Source of the DNA: Gnetum montanum
Taxonomy: Eukaryota > Streptophyta > Gnetopsida > Gnetales > Gnetaceae
NCBI GenBank assembly: GCA_015680685.1
Contig: MNCI01023302.1
Location: 978,639-1,042,638 of the forward strand
DNA: 64,000 bases
Direction: 5' to 3'
Positions 31,962 through 43,088 of this stretch are shown here, piece by piece. Numbering within the stretch: the stretch's first letter is position 1; each line of letters starts with the position of its first letter. The notes below the pieces were generated by a model. The model was not told where the DNA came from. It searched no databases and was given only the letters and a program-made list of their open reading frames with translations. The translations under genes and the position numbers were made by a program.

Positions 31962-32697
31962 TCATCATTTGACCACATCCAAACACATATGCAACTTCAT
32001 CCTTGAAAACATTGTGACCCGTTTTGGCATCCCCATGACCATCATCACTGATAACGGGCCACAATTTAGCAGTGCCAAAACCAAAACTTTCTGTGAGCCT
32101 AGGGATCAAACATTCATTTTCATCCCCTTACTATCCTTAGAGCAATGGGCAAGCTGAGGCCACAAATAAAATCATCATTACAGTACTTAAGAAGATGCTT
32201 ACCCAAAGCAAGAAAAGATGGCACAAACAACTAGTATACGCATTGTGGGGTTATCGTACTACACATCGGACTTCCACAGGTAAAACGTCATATAGTCTTG
32301 TTTATGGTTCAGAAGTTGTTTTATCCTTGGAATTATAGGTACATTCTTTAAGGGTCACACTCTCCAGACTCCTTGACGAAGGGCAAAACAATGAACTACG
32401 CATTGTTGACTTGGACTCGGTGGAGGAGGAACGTATACATTCCCTCGATCAAATTGAATGGTACAAAAAATGACAACGACAACGCCATCAGCACGATGTT
32501 CATAAGCGCCCTATCAAGGAAGGCGACCTTCTACTCAAAGCCGTTTAGGAACACTTGGACAAATTCTCAGCCAACTGGGAAGGGCCCTACTTGGTCACCA
32601 AAGTGTACAATAATGGAGCATTCAAATTAGCTAACATGGAAGGGAATGACCTCGCAAATCTGACCAATCACTTGTTCTTGAAACTGTTTCATGTTTG
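31962..32697 (+). pseudogene. Element D integrase fragment (plus strand)
   Basis: The plus strand encodes TTSKHICNFILENIVTRFGIPMTIITDNGPQFSS, a damaged catalytic Glu region, then the C-terminal part in pieces (YALWGYRTTHRTSTG-like, KPFRNTWTNS and, near the end, NHLFLKLFHV). Frameshifts are frequent. The first catalytic Asp region is missing because the fragment begins after it. It is followed, as in the first element, by a hairpin array. Confidence 0.82.
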
Positions 32698-32699
32698 AG

Positions 32700-33060
32700 C
32701 ATGGACTCAGGTACGCTCCATCGTCCTGGCATCATGATGGTAAACTGATACCACAGCTCGTCTTGGCATCATGACAGTAAACTGATACCACAGCTCGTCC
32801 TGGCATCATGATGGTAAACTAATACCACAGAATGTCCACAATGACAATAAACTAGTATCCATCCGATACAACATTAAACTGTTGCAATCTCATTCGCCAG
32901 AGTCCGCTAAGACTATAAACTGGTTTGTCTCTTCACGGTCCACCAAGACTAGAAACTAGCAATGTACCGTTCGCCACGACACTAAACGGGCAATGTCCAA
33001 CGAGTCATGACATAAAACTAACCCATGATAGTCAGCCATGACTATAAACTAATAATTTCA
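32700..33060 (-). repeat. Hairpin-repeat array after element D integrase
   Basis: About ten units, read on the minus strand: (C/T)AGTTTA heads with stems such as TGTC/GACA, AGTC/GACT and AGTCA/TGACT. Three units are near-identical tandem copies (32725-32830). Since pol is on the plus strand here, the motif again lies opposite to pol, as in array 1. Confidence 0.82.
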
Positions 33061-34235
33061 TCCTTGGTTCCTTAATCTATGGTTGCATTCAAACTTCATC
33101 AAAGCCGCTACCTCACTCGTCATCAACCAATCCTGATAACATTATTGTTATTCATATATAGTGCCTGAAATTTCATTTGTTGCCTTATTAGTAGCTGTTT
33201 GAGTCTAAGCTTGCCTACTCACTCATGGTTTTCTTGTCTTCTTGGAGTTGTGTTTGTAGGATGACACTCATAGGTGTTCATACAAGAATGCACTTCGTCA
33301 TAGCAATAAGGTAATACATTGTCCATAACACACGTGACAAGACTAATCAAGCCATTCACCAGTACATCTCCCATTACATACCCCACCTACCCCTCAACAT
33401 CGTCCACTTAATTACATCCCGGACACACCTAGTACAACTTGAAACATTGAACACATTGTCGCACACTGCACCACTCTTAAGCAGTTGCAACCCACAACAT
33501 GGCATCTGAGCATGCGCATAAGATCAAAAAAAACATGGCCCTTCCCATATAAACCCTTGGCGGGAGGGTAGTTGCCGTGAAAGCAAATGCTTATGTATCA
33601 AACAATCAAGTAACATCTCGTTGCATGGCTTTGGCTCTCCGCTAACAGGTTTCCTCGAAACATTAAATAAAGACCATGTTTCTCCAAAGAATGCAACACC
33701 TCATCACGTGGCTTTGGTTGTGCCAACAAGTCCTCTTAAACACCAAGCAAGAGTCTTATTCCACCAAAGGATGCACATCTTATGTCTTGATTCCAAGTCT
33801 ACTAAACAATCACTATTGACAAGGATCAGCATGACCCGTATACACACCAGAGCATCCCCTTTATTAGTTCCCAATCTCCACAATTTCCATTTCCCTATCT
33901 AGCTACAAACTTCATGTACTACTAGACACGGTGCGATGACATCTGGTCAAGTGTCAAAGGACAATACTACTAAGTTGCTTGTGGTGTTTTGTACTTCTTT
34001 GTCGACACCTCTTGGGTCAATTCCTCCAAGCGTCAACAAAGAGGGGCTAATGAAGCACCACAAAATTCTGAGCTTAGTACTTCTCCAACAAGAATCGAGC
34101 TAACTCATGATGCTTCCCATCATGACTAAAGCGTGAGGGCCCCACAAACAGCTTCAAGTAGAGTCGAACTCAACAAGAAGCAGTTCCCTAGGACCCGCAG
34201 ATGGCCACGGCGACATCTAGCAACTTCGGAGCTCA
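33061..34235. other. No gene seen; degenerate element 3' region
   Basis: Follows the integrase and array of element D. Short open frames only. Possibly 3' untranslated sequence and the start of a degenerate LTR; no terminal repeats could be fixed. Confidence 0.35.
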
Positions 34236-34239
34236 AGAT

Positions 34240-34870
34240 ACTTAGTTCTCACTAAGTATGCAGTATGCAGCGTATACACCCAGCATGCATTCCCAGCATA
34301 TACGCCCTGCATACATGCCCAACATATATGCCTAGCGCATATGCCCAGCATGCATTCCCAGTGTACACGTCTCACATGTACGCTCAACATGTATGACTGA
34401 CGTATACGCCTGGCATGCAACCCCGAAAACGGCATGGAAACAACACTTCAGAGCAAGATTTTGTACAAAGCATCAACTCACACGAATAGAGCAATCATCA
34501 GGTGTTATCATGGGCTCCAGAAGGTTGAATTTTGGTCTCGACATCATGCATTTTGGAGTTCATACGCTGAGCATGTACATCCTGCACGCCCAACGTATGC
34601 GCCCAGCAAATACAACGTGTACGCCTGGCGTATACGCCCAGCGTGTACAATGTGTACACCCAGTGTGTAGCACAACGTATACGAATCAAAGCTCTTCAAA
34701 ACCGTGTCAGATCAAGGTCAACCAAGCTAAACATCCACAGGCAGCATTCTCATGACATTCGAATTCAAATCTGAAGGCTGAACGACTTCTTTTGTTTTGA
34801 TCAAGTCTGTACGTCGAGGCCATACATCCAGCGTGTATACGCTGGCATACAGCACGCTATACACTTGTAA
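34240..34870. repeat. GTATAC/GCATGC-rich minisatellite
   Basis: Blocks at about 34245-34420, 34560-34690 and 34815-34870 repeat a degenerate unit of about 15 bases, such as CGTATACGCCCAGC, with variants GTGTAC, CATATG, GCATGC and ACATGT. Most units contain a self-complementary six-base core of alternating purines and pyrimidines. It could be the U3 repeat region of an LTR. Confidence 0.7.
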
Positions 34871-35560
34871 AATTTCATTCTTTTGTACTCGGTTAACGCA
34901 CCACATGTTACCCGACCCGAGAATCCAACACTCCACAGCCAATCATCCCCTCTCAGACTCGAGTCTAACGTCTAAATTTTTCACTAGACTGGGGTGGGCA
35001 ATTTTGGAGCAAACCAGAGACAAAAGAAAAAACCAGAGACACTGAGAAACCAGAGCAAAACCCTTTACGCTAGACCTCAACCCTACAAGCTAAGCATACA
35101 GCCTTCACGCTGTGCCTGCAAGTCAAACCAGCACACCATCATCCCTCCGCACCCACCGAGGCTCTTCATCTACCTTGTGTTAGATCCACAATTGCATTCA
35201 AACCGGTGCATTGTAACTTCTATTTTGCAATAATATTGCCACATTTCTTTTGCTAAGATTTGTTACAGTTTTTCGTTCATTATTATACGCTTACTATTTA
35301 CGTTCATGTACGTTTACGCTCCGTTCGACATTAGTTACGTCATTTACATATAACCCAACGTACAGTATAATGGTGTATGTTCAGGGAAATCCTTGTCTGA
35401 TCCGCGTGTGGACCATTCAAGGTACTCTACCTTCGTTAATTCCAGCTCACCCTCAAGCGAAGGTAGGGTCTTCTGTGCTTGTCCGGGGATCTCCTGGTTT
35501 CTGTTTCATTCCAGCCAGGGATCGACGATTTTGGACAGTACAGAAGGACCTGTAGGAGGC
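34871..35560 (+). other. LTR-like degenerate sequence, no gene
   Basis: A block near 34990 (GGGTGGGCAATTTTGG... then AGAGACAA) resembles the transcribed leader just after the TATA box in the Tat-like 5' LTR (minus strand of 21413-21460). Repeated TACGC words also fit. No clean ends are visible. Confidence 0.3.
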
Positions 35561-36098
35561 ATAACAAGAGGCAACCTCCTAGTAGCTTAGGGACCTCCAG
35601 TGGGTGGAAGATTTGGTAAAAGGCCATCAGGTTGAGCTAATGAAACTTGTGGTAGAAAACAAGAAGTGGCCAAGAATGGGTAGTAGTGCTACACTAACGC
35701 AGGCTATGGCAGAAACGAAGGCCTCTTAGACATTGGAGGAGGAATGGTTGTTGGAGAGTAGGGGGTTAGGTAGTGGGTGGGGAAATACGATTGAGCTGGT
35801 GAGGAAGGGTAAAGGAGCTGCCACTGAGTGATGTTGGGGCAGCCTGGCAAGGGACTTAGTCAGGGGGTGGGATTTGATACCAGGACCTTGGGGATGCTAG
35901 CCTCCTCTCTAGTTGTGGTGGGCCAAAAGGGGGTGGGGGGCGATTTTCTGTAACATGTGGGGTTAAGGCTTTAAAGGCTAATGGTCTGAGGGAATGGGGC
36001 TAGAGGATGTTGGCCTAGGCTATACATCTAATACAACTTTTCTCTTTTTTGGATTAATACAGCTCGAATTTTTTTTCAAAAAAAAGAAAAAAGAAAAA
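35561..36098 (+). mobile_element. Possible LINE 3' end with A-rich tail
   Basis: A GC-richer segment ends in GATTAATACAGCTCG, TTTTTTTTCAAAAAAAA and a degenerate A-rich run, the usual look of a plant LINE 3' terminus. No reverse transcriptase motif was found, so the call rests on the tail alone. Confidence 0.3.
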
Positions 36099-36099
36099 G

Positions 36100-37619
36100 A
36101 AAATTATAAAACATCACATTTTCCTAAAATTTTACATCTCATGATCTTACAAATTGCTTTGCCTTAAAATCCCACAACTTGAAACCCAATTCATCACTAC
36201 CATAACCCACACAAATACATCTCTTTGATTTATCATCAAATTTAGATCTATTTTCTTTTTGTATATCCATGTATGTAACAATGACCTTAAGAAACAGGTC
36301 TCCCACTCCACAAAGGCTATAGTATTTCATTATTTAAGGAAGAATTTGGTGATCTATTAATTAAATAAGCAACAATCACAATTCTATTACATATTTTGAC
36401 AACTCCATTTTCTTATGAGTTCTAAGAGGAGGACAAATATGTTGAATTCATTTTTCTTTGCAAAACTTATTGCATGATTTGAAGTATATTCACCACCATT
36501 ATTAGTAAGTAAACATTCAATTTTAAATGTGTTTGTGTTTCTATTTTAGTTATTTTAGCAACAAATGCCTTAAAATTATTTAAATATTTTATTGAAGATG
36601 TCCCACTTTTTGTGTGTGCCCATCAATAAAAGTATAAAATAACAATGAACCACTTAATGATGGTGGATTTATTGGACCATAACCAATAGATTTAACAAGC
36701 TCCAATTTATTAGCTTGCCTATGTCCCATATTTCTAAGAAAAATCATCCTTCTTAATTTACAAACAACACAAGCTTTGCAAATTCTATGGAGCTCATTGC
36801 AAATTTGGGAATGTGAGAATGAGATTGAACTACCTTTGAATTAGAATAACTGATATGGCCCAACCATTTATGCCATAACTTAGTATCCCCCTTGTGGCAA
36901 CTACAACTATAGATTCATCTTGCAAACATACATAAGTTTCTAGAGTATACATTGTGCCCACCTTTTTACTTGTCAAAATTGTTAAAATGCCCTTGATAAT
37001 TTTCCATTGATTATTTCCATATGAAATATGTAAACCCAAATCATCAAGTTGAGAAACAAAAATCAACTTGTTAGAAACTTGAGGAACATGCCTAACATTA
37101 TTAAGAGTAATTTTAGGCAAATTAGGCTATTGTAAACACAACACTTCCTATGCTAGCAATTTTTAAAGGTACTCTATTAGGTGCATAAACAACACGTAAT
37201 GAAATTGGCTAAGTGGAGTAAAAATAGACCGATAAGGGCAAGTATGAAACAAGGTACCTGTGTCTACTATCCAAACATCTTTTGTTGTGTTCAAAGAAAA
37301 TACTATAGATTGTTCGTATACAAAAAAAGGTCAAAAGCAAGCTTACCCTCTATATGATTTGTTTGTGAACTTGGATTACTTTTTGATTTGTCCAACGCTA
37401 TCATTTCCTTTTGTTGGTATGATGCTTTCCAAGCTTTGTAACCATGACAGTCCTTCTTTACGTGACCAAATTTGTGGCCAAACTAACATTCTTAGAAGTT
37501 CCTTTACTTTTGTTTTTTTCCCTATTTTGGTTAGGTTCCTTGCTTTAATCACTTTTATTACATTTACCTCTGTTTGCAATTGTAAAACCATTACCTAATT
37601 ATTGACATTGTCCTTCAGG

Positions 37620-37661
<42 letters not shown>

Positions 37662-37920
37662 NCTAAAGAGTAGAAACTACACTATCAAAAGAAATATTAC
37701 CAGTATTCATAGAGGTAGTGGTAACTATAATAATTGAATTCCAAGGTTCATGTAAAGAATTCAAAATAACTAAACACTTCAAAGGCTCTCGAATTATCAC
37801 TTTATATTCTTTAAATTTAACAAAAGTAGCCATCATATTATCTAGATGATCTTGCAAAGAAACCCCTTCTTTCATCTTTACATTAAATTTTTTTTGATAA
37901 CTATGAAATTGATTCAAACC
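36100..37920 (-). pseudogene. Ty1/copia gag-pol remnant
   Basis: In element order: gag (37663-37917; MKEGVSLQDHLDNMM, LNSLHEPWNS), a zinc-knuckle remnant FGHKFGHVKKDC with its second Cys lost (near 37460), a GAG-pre-integrase part (36830-37120; LNNVRHVPQVSNKLIFVSQLDDLG), an integrase core trace (LLTNNGGEYTS near 36500, with Asn where the catalytic Asp should be) and the C-terminal integrase part (36139-36330; NRSKFDDKSKRCICVGYGSDELG). RT is not seen. Protease-integrase-RT order is typical of copia, and this copy is deeply decayed. Confidence 0.82.
37620..37662. repeat. Poly-T run with one n
   Basis: About 42 T's followed by n inside the copia remnant. The length of a homopolymer beside a join is unreliable and bases may be missing. 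Confidence 0.9.
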
Positions 37921-37989
37921 TTAAGCTTTATCAAATGTGTTTTTCAACTTTACCCAAAGAGAAAAAGGATCTATTTCAATTGAAAGAGA

Positions 37990-39102
37990 TGCTAAAATTC
38001 TGTTGCTCAAACAAGGATGGATCAGTATTGGTGATATAGAGCCTACCTTAATAGACCCCAAAAGGATCCATTCCACAAGCTTTTCAAGCAAGTTAAGCTT
38101 AAAAAGCTAAAACAAAAGAAAATGGAGAAAATCTCCCTTTTTATTGAAGAACTATCAAAATATATCAAAGATTGAGGAGCCAAGCCTAACTCACACCTCT
38201 CCCAAGGATATTAGAGGCCACACATGTCCCTTCTCAATCCTTAATTGCTCACTCTTGGAGCCAAAGCTCAAGACAAGATGCTTATAAGAAATTCTCCTAA
38301 TCTCTCTCAAGTGCTCTTTCTTGCCTTTCACTCAAATTCCCTTGCACAAGTTTTCTTCTTGCACAAACTCTTAGGAGACCTCTCAAATCTCTCTCCCAAC
38401 ACTTGACTCTTCACCCTTGTTATCTCTTACTCAAACTCAGGCCTTACATGCCTATTTATACTATTTTTGGATGATCTTTTGTCTTTCCAACATTTTAAAA
38501 TTCAACTTGGAGTTTGGTGGAATCCATACAAGTTGTCTTTGATGAGAAAGAGACATCTTTCCAAAGTGCAGATGAGTTATAGAGTAGACATCTTGCATGG
38601 ATAGTAGACATCTCCCAGATAGGGTAGATCTCTTTTTTGCATTGTAACATAGTGACAATAGATGTCTTGCCCCAAGAGTAGATGTTTATCTTACAATGGA
38701 GAAATCTATCTTCCAGAGGAGAAGTCTATTTTGGTAAGGCCAAAAATAAAGATGCTCATTTTGAGGTTTGGAACATTTGGACACCTTCAACCAAGTCCCC
38801 ATTAATCCTAACCAAGTCCCCATTAATCCTAAAACCCCCTGAACTCATTAAAAAAGGCTTGAAACATTCCAAACATGCCAAAGCTAAAGGAAAAGATACA
38901 ATCATAGTAGGGATGACACATTAGTCTAGGTGATATCCTTATTAGTTGGTGCTTTTGTTGGCAACTTTTTCTAGTCTTCATCTTGCATCTTTACAAGTTT
39001 TAAAGGTTGAAGGGCTTCATTGCATTCTTTGTGTGCCAAGATATCTTTCATCAACACACTCCATATGTTTTAATTATAACCACAAGCCTGTTTGTTGTCT
39101 GT
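37990..39102. other. No gene seen
   Basis: AT-rich sequence with only short open frames. A sentence-like block of CTC-rich DNA at 38170-38450 may be LTR or other repeat sequence but has no match within the window. Confidence 0.4.
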
Positions 39103-39990
39103 TGATGAGTCATGAATTAGACAGGTTGTGTTGATAAGCATGTGTTGACGCAGATGTGTTAATGTTGATGCAGGCAATACCTATATAAATGGGCACACAA
39201 CCCACACTTATGACACTTTCAATCATAATTTTTGTCAAGTTTTTGTGGTTTCTCCTTTCTAGAGTTAGATTATTTTCCCTCTGAGTGCTTGTAGTGTGGA
39301 TTTAAGAGATTGTACGGTGCTTTATTTGAGTGCCTATGTACTTAAATGCATTGGCATGAATGATAATAAAGTCGAGATTTTCTACATCCATTGCAACACT
39401 TAGACTAGTTTACTCTTGGCGTTCAACACTTTAGTTTTCATGCAATTTACATTTATGGCTTTAAATAATTAATGCAATTAATCATAAATACATGAATACA
39501 ACCACTTCAAGCATTATATATTGTGCTTGGTAATTCCAGTAGTGGACATTTGGTATGCCCAATAATAGACATTTGGTAACCCAGTAGCGTCAATATTAGT
39601 TTGGGATGTGAACGACAAATGGGAATGGTTAATATGTTAGGATAGTTAGTTACTAGATTAGCTGATTAGTTAGATAATTAATTGTTTGATCTTCATTTAC
39701 TAATCTAGCTGTTAGGATAAAAATATATTAAAAATACTTATAAAAATAGACATCATGCACCTTAACCACACTCAACCATACATACCAATAACACACGTGT
39801 GAGTTAGGAAGACAACAATCTTAGAACTACATGATTCAGTCTTTTGGACTATGGGCAACTAAGGAGACTAAGTTTATGAAATTCGTCCAGATTGCACATG
39901 AACACTTATGATTTGTATACGGAATTCGTCCAGATTGCACATGAACGCTTATGATTTGTATGGTTGGGCATAGGGGATACCTGCTCATTA
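39103..39990 (+). mobile_element. LTR, E/F superfamily
   Basis: Begins TGATGAGT and ends GGTTGGGCATAGGGGATACCTGCTCATTA, with TATATAAATG at 39182. It shares the inner GCTTGGTAATTCCAGTAGTGG block with the other LTRs. Within it, about 42 bases (AATTCGTCCAGATTGCACAT...) are duplicated in tandem at 39878-39962. The bases after it (TCTGCAATTGCTCT) are a very degenerate primer binding site, so internal element sequence once followed. Confidence 0.75.
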
Positions 39991-40168
39991 TCTGCAATTG
40001 CTCTATCAACTTGCTCCCATACCACTTGTTATGAATTAATTAAATCTAAAAACAGAAACAGTAAAGAAAACCAAAAATAAAAATAAGAAAACACATACAG
40101 ATATTTACATGGAAGCCCCAATGTGGGGAAAAAACCATGGAACTAGTGTAGAGCTCTTCTTTATTCCA

Positions 40169-40213
40169 GATAAAATAACCCAACGACACAAGCCGTCCTT
40201 GGGTTATTTTATC
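40169..40213. repeat. 15-base perfect inverted repeat
   Basis: GATAAAATAACCCAA (40169-40183) and TTGGGTTATTTTATC (40199-40213) are perfect reverse complements around a 15-base spacer. It could be a small hairpin or a miniature element end. No coding context. Confidence 0.8.
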
Positions 40214-40419
40214 AGTGCTTATTGCTATCACAAACCCTTAAGCCCGTCCACTTTTTCTTCTTTCACACACCCTCACAGCCATACCCTTCTCCCAACTTTA
40301 CCCTTAGTTTATGGGAGAAAAATAGTTGTCTTTTTCTTGTTACAACTTTTGATAATTTTAGAAAATGTTGATTACATTTCAAGAAGAGATTACAAAGCTA
40401 AAAGTTAAAATATAAATTA

Positions 40420-43010
40420 AATTGATGAAACAAAAGGAAGATTTTTTCTTCATATTAACTAATACTTAACAAGGCAATCTTACTTGATTTTTAAATTTTT
40501 TTTAATGAACTAAAAGTAATTTTGAGGACTAGGGTTAGTATTATGTTGACAATCAGCTGTAAAACCGTGCCAAATCTCATGTATGAGTTTTTTTAAAGAT
40601 TTTTGTAGATGATAGGATATTCTACATATGTTGTGCACAATACTCAATAGTCAAAAGGGCTTGGTTATTGTAAAAAATGAGCAAGGGCTTGCTAGGAACA
40701 GTGATTAAAAAATCGGCAAAACAAGTATTTTGGCTTCTTGAATAAGTCACAGAAAAGATAATACTGTAGAGATTTCATATTGCATATCAAATAAATATGC
40801 ATAATAAACATAGACAACACAATTAAAGACAAATTAAAAGCATATTAACAAAAAACATAATTAATATATAAAGTCACAAAATAGATTGTTATAAGCTTAC
40901 ATACTATTAAAATTTATTTGTTCACACAATCATAACCAACAAGGTCTTAAAAAGATAAAGCATGCTACATTAATGTTTCATTGCAAAATGTTCATCATAT
41001 ATTAAACATAAAGTAACAAAGTAACTATGAATCAGATTTATCAGTGGTATATTTGGTGTAGCTCCATCATTCTTTTCCTTAAAAAAAATTGGGCTTATTG
41101 AATTGTTTTTTTTTTAAGTGCCCATCCCAATAGCTTTAAATGCTTCTGCATTGCTCCATTTCTAAATATTCATTCATGGTTATGAAAGGCTCTTTTTAAA
41201 AATTTACATCAAGAGATACATTATCTCCTTTTAGCCATGTCATCTACATCTTCATTATGAATGTAATCATTATCACTATCACTCAAAGTCATCGTATTCT
41301 ACAAGATCAGATATATGATTCCTAGTGATCTTTTTCAAAATTAATGAAATTTATTTGAAGGATTGTATGAGTCACATTTTTCCATTATATCTAGGAATTA
41401 TCCAATGATTTCTTCTGAAAACTCGGCATCAATTCAGAATAATAGGTTGGCAATCATGTTTATTAAAAGCATGAAACTCTCAGATGACAATCTTGATTAT
41501 TTTTTATTGATTGTATCTGTAATTGTAAATTTGGACTCCACACCAATAATGATATGTTTATGAGCACATTCATGATGTGTATGGGTAAATGATTCTTTTG
41601 GATTCAATAATATGTAATTTGAGTTCAAGCCTGATTTTAACCAACTAGTGTAACACCCATCCATAGGAAGCAAGAGTTAACATTCAAAGCCCCCAATAAG
41701 ATGGTTGAAGAGGCAAGGGTAAACTTTTTTTCTTCAAATACTTGATTAATTATCAAACATTTGACTTGCATATAGACCAGCATAGACAACTATCCGTTAA
41801 AATAGAGCATAATAAAGAAAATTATATGATGCAAAGAATGGCCCAAGGATCTGGAAAGAAGAGAATGCCAATATGATGATTGAAATCTCTTCATACACTA
41901 TACATCCAAAGTGTAGTACGAATGTGAAAACATCTAAAACTTAAAATTGTATTCACAACCACCTAGCTTAGCAAAAAGCCAATTAATTCAATTGCTTCAC
42001 TTAGTAGTCTTATATTATGCACAATAGTGTTACGTGGGAGTGCACTCCCACAAAAATTCATGTGTTCAATGTGTTCCAGATACAGAAGTGTGCTCAATTT
42101 TGCTTAGGAACTCCTCCCAACTCCAACAAATCAATAATTGAAAAAGATTCTACCAAATCATCAAGCATGATCGGCGTGGACACATAAAAGATATTTTTAA
42201 TGTTTAAGATTGTATTAACACTAGAACAACTAAAGAACAATGAGTGCATCTAGAGATTGTAAATTATGAATATTTTTAATTGCAAGTTATTCAATTATAA
42301 ATTTCTATTGAATAAAAGATAAAGATTTTGATAATAGAGTTACTAAATTTATATTTAAAATTTAAAACTTTTTATAGTTCTAATACTAATCTTATCTCAT
42401 AAGTTTGATTGCCAGCTCTTTTAATTGTGGGCCCCTAATATGATGTTTGGTGAATTTAATTAGATTGACTGTTGTTGCTAATATAATGTTTGGTGAATTT
42501 AATTAAAATGAAAATTTAAAAATTAGTTTTTATTAAAATTTTAAAGCCTTTTATTTTAAAAAATACAATATCAATGCTAGAAAAACAATTTAAAACTTTC
42601 ACTTATCGTAGGATAAAAGTTAAAATAAAACTTCTAACTTCCACATTAAAATAAAGATGGTAAGTTTTAAGTATTGAAATTTGTTAGTGAACATTAAGTT
42701 TAGTGTTGTGAATTTTTTCTTTGTAATTGATAGAGTTAGTATATTTAACATTGAGGTTTCATAGAATTACAGAATTGAGATTGTTTAGCTAAGAATTAGA
42801 GTTACTAAGGTAAAGAATTGATGTTGTCATATTGGTAATAAGTATTAATAAAAAATAATATTTAAAGTATATATTTTTATATATTTTATAAACTTTTTTA
42901 TATTCATGTTTCACATGTGTTTGGCCTTGCTCCCAAAAAATGCCCCTGGTTCTCAAACTCATTTAGTTACACCTTCTGGCATTCCCAGTCATTGTGAAAC
43001 ATAGATCCAC
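40420..43010. other. AT-rich, no gene seen
   Basis: No conserved frame. A 41-base tandem-like duplication (AATATGATGTTTGGTGAATTTAATTA) lies near 42437-42508. It may be long-intron or intergenic sequence. Confidence 0.4.
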
Positions 43011-43088
43011 AGCTAACATGTAATTTGCCATAAGGAAGCTAACATGTAATTTGCCATAAGGAAGCTAACATGTAATTTGCCATAAGGA
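43011..43088. repeat. Three exact copies of a 26-base tandem repeat
   Basis: The unit AGCTAACATGTAATTTGCCA plus TAAGGA occurs three times without change. Exact identity indicates recent expansion. Confidence 0.95.

Larger units (their letters stand above)
24093..33060. mobile_element. Element D: diverged, rearranged Tat-like element
   Basis: The order antisense gene (+), hairpin array, gag-pro (-) matches the first element, then normal order breaks down: an inverted repeat of gag start sequence, an RNase H fragment on the minus strand and an integrase fragment on the plus strand with its own hairpin array. An inversion within D, or a join of two D-type copies in opposite orientation, would explain this. 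Protein similarity to the first element is plain but DNA similarity is low. Confidence 0.75.

Noticed and set aside
38020-38045. Copia-type primer binding site (TTGGT..TC..AGAGCC-like)
   Set aside because: Wrong strand for the copia remnant and several mismatches; no LTR end beside it.
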